A stretch of DNA of 12,189 bases, taken from the NCBI GenBank assembly GCA_003152145.1, contig PLZL01000241.1:1-12189 (forward strand), read 5' to 3'. The notes under the pieces were generated by a model. The model searched no databases. It had not been told where the DNA came from and was given only the letters and a program-made list of their open reading frames with translations. The position numbers were made by a program, and so were the translations under genes. Source of the DNA: Limisphaerales bacterium. GTDB lineage: Bacteria; Verrucomicrobiota; Verrucomicrobiae; Limisphaerales; UBA11358. Below, piece after piece: positions 6,047 to 12,189 of the stretch; position 1 is the stretch's first letter, and each line of letters opens with the position of its first letter.

Positions 6047-8830
6047 ATGGAAAAATCCACTGTGGAAATCTTCTCATTAACACCGCGTTTTAACGCGGTG
6101 GCTGACATGCCCGCCCAAAGAAAAACCGTTTCAAACGGTTTTTCTTCCGTTCCGCGCCTTCCCACCCGGCTGAACCCGGGTGTTAATTTTTTGTTCTTCG
6201 TCGCAATGCTCGTCTGTTCGATGGCTTCACCTGCCGCCGATCTTCGGCAAACCATCAACTTCAATCGCGGGTGGAAATTTCAGCTTGGCGACGTGGCGAA
6301 CGCGGACGCAGCCGCATTTGCCGACTCGAACTGGGATGACGCCAATTTGCCTCATTCGTTCTCGATGCCGTATTTCGCGGCGGACCGATTTTATGTCGGC
6401 TACGGCTGGTATCGGAAACATTTCAACGTGCCAACGGCGTGGTCGGGCAAGCGCGTCAATCTCGAATTCGACGGCGTGTTCCAAGTCGCGGAAATTTTTG
6501 TGAACGGCCAGCGCATCGGCGAACACAAAGGCGGCTACACCGGTTTCACCTTCGACATCACCGGCGCGGTAAAGACCGGCGACAACGTTGTCGCCGTGCG
6601 CGTGAACAACATTTGGGATCCGCGCCTGACGCCGCGCGCGGGCGAGCATACTTTCTCCGGCGGCATTTATCGCGACGCGCGGCTCGTCGTCACCGCGCCG
6701 GTGCACGTCGCGTGGTATGGCACGTTCGTCACCATGCCGCAGGTGTCGAAAGGATCCGGCACGGTGAACGTAAAAACCGAAGTGGTCAACGACTCCGGCG
6801 CGGCGAAATCCGTCACGCTGAAAACAAGCGTGTTGAACGCGAAGGGAAAAGCCGTCGCACAAATGGAATCCACGCAAACCATCGCGCCGGGCGTAACCAA
6901 TGTTTTCGACCAGACCAGCGCGCCGATTGCGAATCCCAGGCTCTGGTCGCCGGAACATCCGAATTTGTATTCGGTGAAAACCGTCGTGCTGGAGGGAATA
7001 GTGGCACAGGCGTCTCGCCTGTCCGATTCGGAACACACAGGCGGGACGCCTGTGCCACTACGTTACAAGCCGATGGACGATTACACGTCGCCGCTTGGTT
7101 TCCGCTGGTTCAAGTTCACGGCTGACCAGGGATTTTTCCTGAACGGCGAGCACTACTATTTCAAAGGCGCCAACGTGCATCAGGACCACGCCGGCTGGGG
7201 CGACGCGGTGGCTGACAGCGGCTTTTTCCGCGACGTGAAGCTGGTGAAGGACGCTGGATTTCAGTTCATTCGCGGCTCACACTATCCGCACGCACCGACG
7301 TTTGCCGCGGCGTGCGACCAGATTGGAATTTTGTTCTGGTCCGAAAATTGTTTCTGGGGCACGGCTGGCTCCAGAAGCCCGTGGGCTTCCAGCGCCTATC
7401 CGACGAGTCCGGCGGACGAGGCGGATTTTGAAGCAAGCGTGAAGGCCAGCCTGCGCGACATGATTCGGATCAATCGCAATCATCCGAGCATCATTGTTTG
7501 GAGCATGGACAACGAAGTCTTCTTCAGCGATAACCGCGTTATGTCCAAGGTGCGGAATTTTCTAAAAGAGCTGGTCGCCTACTCGCATGAATTGGATCCG
7601 ACGCGACCAGCGGGCATCGGTGGTTGCCAGCGCGGCGACATTGACAAACTCGGCGACGTGGCCGGCTACAACGGCGACGGTGCGCGGTTGTTTGTGAATC
7701 CGGGGATTCCCAGCGTCGTTACTGAATACGGTTCAACGATGACCGATCGTCCCGGCAAATACGAGCCAGGCTGGGGCGATTTGCCCGGCACGCCCGGCGC
7801 GAACCGAAACGTCGTCGGTTCGTGGCGCTTGCCGTGGCGCAGCGGCGAAGTCCTTTGGTGCGCCTTCGATCACGGCAGCATCGCCGGACGGCGATTCGGC
7901 GGAATGGGCATGGTGGATTATTTCCGTCTTCCGAAACGGCAGTGGTATTGGTATCGCAACGAGTATCTGCACATTCCACCGCCGGCATGGCCCAGCAATG
8001 GCGTTCCCGCCGTGCTAAAACTCACCGCAGATCAAACGACGTTGAATTCCGTGGACGGCACGGACGACGCGCAAATCATCGTGACCGTCGTGGACAAAGA
8101 CGGCAAGCCGATCAATAACTGTCCGCCCGTCACGCTCACCATTGAGTCCGGTCCCGGCGAATTTCCCACCGGGCCGGGCATCACATTCGCTTCGGACTCA
8201 GACATCGCGATTCGCGACGGCATGGCCGCGATGGAATTTCGCTCTTACCATGCAGGAAAGACGGTCATACGCGCGACATCACCCGGATTGAAAGACGCGA
8301 CGATTCGAATCACTTCGCGCGGCGAACCGAAATTCGTCGCCGGCAAGACGGCGTCCGTGAAACCGCGTCCGTATGTGCGTTTCACCGGCACAGCCTCGGG
8401 CGGTTCACTTCTCACGTTGGGCTTGAACAATCCGACGCGCGCCAGCAGCGAATCGCCCGGTCATGGCGGACGCCTGGCCAACGACGGCAATGCCACAACA
8501 TTCTGGCAAGCCGACGCTGCGGACACAAACGCGTGGCTGTGCATTGATTTGGAACGCATCGCAACCGTCAGCAAAACGAAGCTGACGTTTCCTTCGGAAG
8601 GCAACTGGCGTTACAAAATTGAAATCTCCGAGGACGGCGAAACAAACTGGAAATTGATGGCGGATCAGTCACAAACCGCCAGCACCACCAAGGAACGCAC
8701 CGATACGGTGCCGAACAATGCACCGCGCGGACGTTTCGTGCGCGTGATGTTTGCCGGAACACCCGACACGAAAGCCGCCGCACTGGCGGAGTTGGAATGC
8801 TCCGGCAATCTGGCTGCAATCAACCAATGA
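6047..8830 (+). CDS. GH2 beta-galactosidase-type glycosidase with C-terminal F5/8-type (CBM32-like) domain
   Basis: This is about 927 residues from ATG 6047; the frame is open back to 5957 and ATG 6107 is an alternative. Order: repeat-derived leader; hydrophobic signal core FLFFVAMLVCSMASPA (residues ~49-64); sugar-binding jelly roll (LRQTINFNRGWKFQLGD, HSFSMPY, HKGGYTGFTFDIT); Ig-like sandwich; TIM barrel beginning near PLGFRWFKF. The barrel carries acid/base Glu490 in HPSIIVWSMDNE (7514-7516) and nucleophile Glu560 in VVTEYGS (7724-7726). These are followed by an Ig-like domain (VLKLTADQTTLNSVDGTDD) and a discoidin-like domain (SSESPGHGGRLANDGNATTFW). GH2 retaining enzymes of this layout remove terminal beta-galactosyl or related residues. 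Two palindromic repeats are read through in frame, at the N-terminus and before the barrel (residues ~318-340). Whether the enzyme is active is not visible. Confidence 0.9.
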   Translation: MEKSTVEIFSLTPRFNAVADMPAQRKTVSNGFSSVPRLPTRLNPGVNFLFFVAMLVCSMASPAADLRQTINFNRGWKFQLGDVANADAAAFADSNWDDANLPHSFSMPYFAADRFYVGYGWYRKHFNVPTAWSGKRVNLEFDGVFQVAEIFVNGQRIGEHKGGYTGFTFDITGAVKTGDNVVAVRVNNIWDPRLTPRAGEHTFSGGIYRDARLVVTAPVHVAWYGTFVTMPQVSKGSGTVNVKTEVVNDSGAAKSVTLKTSVLNAKGKAVAQMESTQTIAPGVTNVFDQTSAPIANPRLWSPEHPNLYSVKTVVLEGIVAQASRLSDSEHTGGTPVPLRYKPMDDYTSPLGFRWFKFTADQGFFLNGEHYYFKGANVHQDHAGWGDAVADSGFFRDVKLVKDAGFQFIRGSHYPHAPTFAAACDQIGILFWSENCFWGTAGSRSPWASSAYPTSPADEADFEASVKASLRDMIRINRNHPSIIVWSMDNEVFFSDNRVMSKVRNFLKELVAYSHELDPTRPAGIGGCQRGDIDKLGDVAGYNGDGARLFVNPGIPSVVTEYGSTMTDRPGKYEPGWGDLPGTPGANRNVVGSWRLPWRSGEVLWCAFDHGSIAGRRFGGMGMVDYFRLPKRQWYWYRNEYLHIPPPAWPSNGVPAVLKLTADQTTLNSVDGTDDAQIIVTVVDKDGKPINNCPPVTLTIESGPGEFPTGPGITFASDSDIAIRDGMAAMEFRSYHAGKTVIRATSPGLKDATIRITSRGEPKFVAGKTASVKPRPYVRFTGTASGGSLLTLGLNNPTRASSESPGHGGRLANDGNATTFWQADAADTNAWLCIDLERIATVSKTKLTFPSEGNWRYKIEISEDGETNWKLMADQSQTASTTKERTDTVPNNAPRGRFVRVMFAGTPDTKAAALAELECSGNLAAINQ
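6076..6187. repeat. Palindromic (REP/MITE-like) element of about 112 bp with three hairpins, inside the GH2 5' region
   Basis: The outer arms ATTAACACC (6076-6084) and GGTGTTAAT (6179-6187) are perfectly inverted. Inside are three hairpins: CACCGCGTTTTAACGCGGTG (6081-6100); 14-bp arms with a 1-nt loop at 6118-6146 (arm AAGAAAAACCGTTT); and CACCCGG-N6-CCGGGTG (6163-6182). No coding gene for mobility is included. In the GH2 frame it encodes R-F-N-A-V-A-D-M-P-A-Q-R-K and then TVSNGF. As recalled, peptides of this kind recur in verrucomicrobial proteins, which suggests a dispersed family. Confidence 0.75.
6999..7060. repeat. Palindromic (REP-like) element of 62 bp inside the GH2 coding sequence
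   Basis: The 24-nt arms (6999-7022 and 7037-7060) are complementary except for one T:G pair, around a 14-nt loop. The arm core is GTGGCACAGGCGTCTCGCCT. It is translated in the GH2 frame as VAQASRLSDSEHTGGTPVPL; in another frame it gives GTGVSPV and RRDACATT. These peptides are, as recalled, a frequent signature of a dispersed palindrome in Verrucomicrobiota and relatives. It separates the Ig-like domain from DDYTSPLGFRWF, which normally follow each other closely. Confidence 0.8.
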
Positions 8831-9074
8831 AAGATCTATTCGGCGTTGCTGGGAAAGGCGGCTATATTTCAGCATGGTTATGTATTTCGATGTGGTTGAG
8901 GCCGGCTATGAAACGTGCGCAGCAAAAATCTAGGTGGACATGCGGCTGGTTTAGTTGCGAGGCTGATTGAACCCGAAAACCAAGGTTGACAGGATGGCGC
9001 GCTGTGCCGTTGCCGTGATTCAACTTGAAAGCCTTCTTTCCACGCACCACCATCAGCACGGCTGTCCTTGCTGA

Positions 9075-10736
9075 ATGAAACGCGAAGGCGGCCTTTGTAT
9101 CAAAATGCAACGCGTTACCAACTCTTATATTCCAGCGCCTCCGATTGGAAGGCGATTCTCACTTATTCAAAGTTTCCGCAGCGCCTTCATTGCGCTTGCG
9201 ATTTTTCTTTTTTTCCCGGTCGTGGCGCCGGCCGTCGAACAATGGGGGATTTTTGAACTCGCCTTGAAGGGGCCGACCGGGGGCAATCCGTTCACCGACG
9301 TGAAGTTTTCCGCGCAGTTCACGCAGGGAACGAACGTTGTGGAGGCGAATGGTTTCTACGATTGCGATGGAATTTACCGCGTGCGCTTCATGCCGGACAC
9401 ACGAGGCAAATGGAACTACACAACCGCCAGCAACGTTCGCAAACTGGATGGCAAGACCGGCTCGTTCAAAGTGACCAAACCGTCGCGGCAAAATCACGGT
9501 CCGGTCCGCGTTGCGCACGCGTTTCATTTCGACCATGCCGACAGCACGCCTTACAAGGAGCTGGGCACCACCTGCTACGTCTGGGAATGGCAGCCGGAGC
9601 CGTTGCAGGACCGGACGCTCAAGACGCTCGCGTCAGCGCCGTTCAACAAAATCCGTATGTGCGTTTTTCCGAAACGTTACGTTTGGAACACCAACGAGCC
9701 GATCCTGTATCCATTCGAAGGCCATCCGAACACGAATTGGGACTTCACGCGCTTCAACCCGAAATATTTCCAGCACCTCGAACAGCGTGTCGCCGATCTG
9801 CAGAAACTCGGCATCGAGGCGGACATCATACTGTTTCATTCTTACGACGAAGACCATTGGGGTTTCGATCGGATGCCGGCAGAGGCGGATGATCGTTACC
9901 TGCAATACGTGGTCGCGCGGCTCTCGGCATATCGCAACGTCTGGTGGTCGCTCGCCAACGAATGGGATTTCATGCGGCGCAAAAAGGAATCCGACTTCGT
10001 GCGCTTCGGCGAAATCGTTTCGCGCGACGACCCGTATCACCATCTGCTTTCGATCCACTACGGCACGAAACTTTTTGATGACAACCTGCCGTGGATCACG
10101 CACGCGAGCATCCAGAACGGCGGCGCCGTCACCAGCCCGGCCCGCGCGCGGATTTTTCGCGACCAGTTCCACAAGCCGGTGGTTTATGACGAAGTGCAAT
10201 ACGAAGGCAACATTCCGAGCGGCTGGGGCCGATTGAGTGCCGAGGAACTCGTCTTCCGGTTTTGGAACGCCACCGTGGCCGGCACTTATTGCGGCCACGG
10301 CGAAACCTACAAGAGCGATGACCAGGTTCTCTGGTGGTCCAAAGGCGGCTTGCTCAAAGGCCAAAGCCCGGCGCGGCTCGCGTTCTTGAAAAAAGTTCTC
10401 AGCGACGCACCCGCCGAAGGCATCGAGCCGGTTGGCGGACATCCCGAAATGGGCGGCCAGCCGGGCAAATACTACCTCGTTTATCTCGGCAAGCAATCGC
10501 CGACGAATTGGGATTATCAAATTCCCAAACCAGCCCCGGACCAACCGCAAATCGCCGACGGTGTGAAATTCACCGCCGAAGTTCTCGACACATGGAACAT
10601 GACGGTCACACCTGTGCCCGGCGAGTTCACGCTGAAGCAGAAGGATGATTCTCACTACGCGGACGCGAATGGGCGCTCCATTCCGCTGCCGGGCAAGCCT
10701 TACATCGCCATTCGTCTCAAGCGCGTCGGCGGATGA
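9075..10736 (+). CDS. Putative secreted glycoside hydrolase, DUF5060 / DUF4038 / DUF5605 architecture
   Basis: This is a 553-residue protein from ATG 9075; ATG 9105 (MQRVTNSY) is equally possible. The signal core SAFIALAIFLFFPVVAPA ends before VEQWGIFE. Residues ~55-145 form the DUF5060 beta-sandwich (WGIFELALKGPTGGNPF, DGIYRVRFMPDTRGKWNY). A DUF4038-type TIM barrel related to apiosidase-like enzymes follows (FHFDHADSTPYKELGTTCY, NKIRMCVFPK). The C-terminus is a DUF5605-like sandwich. Likely catalytic acids are Glu296 in WWSLANEWDF (codon 9960-9962) and Glu373 in VVYDEVQYEG (10191-10193), placed as in clan GH-A retaining glycosidases; this assignment is inference. The substrate is unknown. 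It is separated from GH2 by 244 bp and probably has its own promoter there. It ends 59 bp from the convergent GH39 gene. Confidence 0.85.
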   Translation: MKREGGLCIKMQRVTNSYIPAPPIGRRFSLIQSFRSAFIALAIFLFFPVVAPAVEQWGIFELALKGPTGGNPFTDVKFSAQFTQGTNVVEANGFYDCDGIYRVRFMPDTRGKWNYTTASNVRKLDGKTGSFKVTKPSRQNHGPVRVAHAFHFDHADSTPYKELGTTCYVWEWQPEPLQDRTLKTLASAPFNKIRMCVFPKRYVWNTNEPILYPFEGHPNTNWDFTRFNPKYFQHLEQRVADLQKLGIEADIILFHSYDEDHWGFDRMPAEADDRYLQYVVARLSAYRNVWWSLANEWDFMRRKKESDFVRFGEIVSRDDPYHHLLSIHYGTKLFDDNLPWITHASIQNGGAVTSPARARIFRDQFHKPVVYDEVQYEGNIPSGWGRLSAEELVFRFWNATVAGTYCGHGETYKSDDQVLWWSKGGLLKGQSPARLAFLKKVLSDAPAEGIEPVGGHPEMGGQPGKYYLVYLGKQSPTNWDYQIPKPAPDQPQIADGVKFTAEVLDTWNMTVTPVPGEFTLKQKDDSHYADANGRSIPLPGKPYIAIRLKRVGG

Positions 10737-10795
10737 TGCTGTCGAACCGCGAGACCGCGCTGGAATCGTGCCGATGCTCCAAGTGCTCCGGTAAA

Positions 10796-12189
10796 TTACC
10801 GCTGCGGCTTGAGCGTGATCAGCACGGCATCGTTTTCACGGAGGTCGAACTGCTGCTCGAATTTTCCGTCGCGGCCAACCTTCACGGACTTGGTTTCCGA
10901 AGGCGCGCCGCTGTTTTTGGATTTGATTTCAGCGACTTGGGCCTTGGTCAATTGCGCCGGCGCGCCGAGGTCGCGGTAAGTCGCGTAGGCGTCGTTAACT
11001 CGGTAACCGACTTTGTAAATTTCCATGGCGTATTTGCCGCTGGACAGGTGCGACAGGTTGAGCGTGACTTTGTTTTTGGGCTGCGACGCCAAATCGCGTT
11101 TGTAAAATTCCTGGTTGTGAACTTGCTTGCCGGGATGCGTGTTGGTGAAGTCCCAAACCAGCGCCTGCACGCCGCCGGATTTGTCGGCGCAAATCCACGA
11201 CGACGGATCGCTGTTCTTCAACTCCATTGGGCCGAGCCGGTTCAAAAATTGATACGCATAAAACGACGGCTTGTTGATGTCCTCGTAATTGATCAGGCCG
11301 AAGCCGCCGTGAAAGGCCTCCCAGCGCGGGCCGGCCTCCTCGAAAATATCCGTGAACGTCCAATAGGACATGGATTGCGCCGCGTCGCCGCATTTTTTGA
11401 GCTTGTCCAGAATGTAAGCCGCGCTGTGATAGCTGTCGTGAACCGGATCGGACGGCGTGTAGGACGCGCTCCATTCGGTGAAGTGGAGTTCCAGCTTGGG
11501 CATCGCCGAATTGGCAATCTGTTGGCGCACCCGTTTCACGTCGCCGAAAATCGAGTTCGGATTTTGTGAAAGCACGGTTCCCGCATCGCCATGTTCGTCC
11601 AGGAAACCGCTTTCCACGCCATAGGTGTGGGTCGCAATGAAATCCACTGGCGCGTGATTCGTGTCGCAGAAATGAATGAACTCCGGCACCCAGGCGCAAC
11701 CCGCCGTCGCCGGGCCGCCGACTTTGTAATCGGCGGAAACGCTTTTGATGGCGCGCGCCGTCGCCGCGTAAAGATCAAAATACTGCTGCTGCGTGCCGGA
11801 AAAAAAGCCGCTCAAGTTCGGTTCGTTCCAGACCTCGAAATACCACGTGCGCACCTCCGCGTCGCCGTAGCGCTCCTGACAATGCTGGACGAAGGCGCGC
11901 ATGAAATCGGCCCATTTTTCCATGTCTTTGGGCGGAGTCACGTTGCCGCGCCACCAGAAAATCGTTTTGGAACCGCTGGCCAGCGCCGACGGCATGAAGC
12001 TCAATTCCACAAACGGTTTCATCCCGATGCCGTGGAGGAAGTCGAAAAGCTCGTCAATGTATTGCCAGTTGTATTCCGGGTTGCCGTTCCTGTCCTGCCG
12101 GTAAACGCCCATGTCATCCGTGAACAAACCGTGCATGCGGATGTATTCAAAGCCGCACTCGCGGTGCGCGTAGGTCAGTTGCCGCTGCC
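10796..12189 (-). CDS. GH39 beta-xylosidase-type glycosidase, 5' end outside the window
   Basis: The minus-strand frame is open to the right edge (about 464 codons visible). Codons beyond the ATG at 12136 read QRQLTYAHRECGFEYIR, matching the family's 'L..AH.E.GF.Y(I/V)R.HGLF.DDM' start, so the gene continues outside. GH39 enzymes are retaining clan GH-A hydrolases, mostly beta-xylosidases. The barrel shows FVELSFMPSALASG, the acid/base Glu in FEVWNEPNL (codon 11822-11824) and the nucleophile Glu in HFTEWSASY (11474-11476). Further features are DFIATHTYGV and YWTFTDIFEE. The C-terminal ~110 residues form a beta-sandwich (VQALVWDFTN to DAVLITLKP). No lesion is visible. A signal peptide cannot be assessed. 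Its orientation, opposite to the GH95-GH2 pair, implies separate transcription. Confidence 0.9.
   Translation of the reverse strand, partial: QRQLTYAHRECGFEYIRMHGLFTDDMGVYRQDRNGNPEYNWQYIDELFDFLHGIGMKPFVELSFMPSALASGSKTIFWWRGNVTPPKDMEKWADFMRAFVQHCQERYGDAEVRTWYFEVWNEPNLSGFFSGTQQQYFDLYAATARAIKSVSADYKVGGPATAGCAWVPEFIHFCDTNHAPVDFIATHTYGVESGFLDEHGDAGTVLSQNPNSIFGDVKRVRQQIANSAMPKLELHFTEWSASYTPSDPVHDSYHSAAYILDKLKKCGDAAQSMSYWTFTDIFEEAGPRWEAFHGGFGLINYEDINKPSFYAYQFLNRLGPMELKNSDPSSWICADKSGGVQALVWDFTNTHPGKQVHNQEFYKRDLASQPKNKVTLNLSHLSSGKYAMEIYKVGYRVNDAYATYRDLGAPAQLTKAQVAEIKSKNSGAPSETKSVKVGRDGKFEQQFDLRENDAVLITLKPQR

Noticed and set aside
6227..7036. Minus-strand open frame (269 codons) opposite GH2
   Set aside because: Antisense to the GH2 sugar-binding domains; composition is typical of a shadow frame.
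8986..8991. TTGACA, a possible -35 box upstream of the DUF5605 gene
   Set aside because: No acceptable -10 hexamer is found at 16-18 bp downstream, so a sigma-70 promoter cannot be supported.
8831..9074. The gap between GH2 and the DUF5605 gene, with short open frames on both strands
   Set aside because: No conserved motif, terminator or RNA structure could be recognised; it is probably just an intergenic region containing an unseen promoter.
9633..10655. Minus-strand open frame (340 codons) opposite the DUF5605 enzyme
   Set aside because: Antisense to a clear secreted enzyme; no family features.
10789..10801. Small palindrome CGGTAA-A-TTACCG at the GH39 stop codon
   Set aside because: A one-base loop and a six-base arm without a T-tract do not make a convincing terminator.
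10733..11569. Plus-strand open frame (278 codons) opposite GH39
   Set aside because: It shadows the GH39 gene on the other strand, has no recognisable domain, and the opposite frame holds catalytic motifs.

Overview
The window looks like a piece of a Verrucomicrobiota chromosome, probably from the Pedosphaera/Limisphaerales side. The grounds are inference from gene content: a verrucomicrobial-type pseudopilin ([17 protein letters not shown]) beside secreted glycoside hydrolases, a C-terminal tail of the 'QTNSL..GLGTNW..FYRL.YP' kind common on large secreted proteins of that phylum, palindromic repeats read through inside coding sequence, and a near absence of Shine-Dalgarno motifs. No rRNA, tRNA or CRISPR is visible.

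Region 1 (1-1361) starts inside a TPR-repeat protein. It is followed by a scrambled patch: a short ORF that may be the tail of a transposase, an opposite-strand stretch resembling the DDE integrase core, and the C-terminal half of a LuxR/NarL-type response regulator without its receiver domain. Region 2 (1362-2115) is mostly debris and control sequence. It holds a dyad ATATGA-N6-TCATAT, the last ~45 codons of a lost secreted protein with its intrinsic terminator, and repeat copy A (1837-2015). Region 3 (2116-3602) holds a pseudopilin gene, the N-terminal fifth or so of a GH31 alpha-glycosidase, and repeat copy B (3455-3602). Copy B is inverted relative to A and lies where the rest of the GH31 gene should be.

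Region 4 (3622-8830) is a two-gene run of exported enzymes. The first is a GH95 alpha-L-fucosidase-type gene cut by one in-frame TAG (4153-4155). The second is a GH2 beta-galactosidase-type gene that has absorbed two different palindromic repeat elements, of about 112 bp and 62 bp, in frame. Region 5 (9075-12189) holds an intact DUF5060/DUF4038/DUF5605 putative glycosidase on the plus strand. It converges on a GH39 beta-xylosidase-type gene on the minus strand that runs off the right edge.

Taken together this is a carbohydrate-degradation locus. GH95 + GH2 + GH31 are the activities needed to strip the Fuc-Gal-Xyl side chain of fucosylated xyloglucan in order, and GH39 suggests further pentosyl-glycan use. 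This substrate assignment is inferred from family knowledge. The most notable aspect is decay and repeat traffic: two of the three side-chain enzymes are broken, the third carries repeat-derived peptide, and two ~150-180 bp inverted repeats bracket a potentially invertible segment with operator-like dyads.
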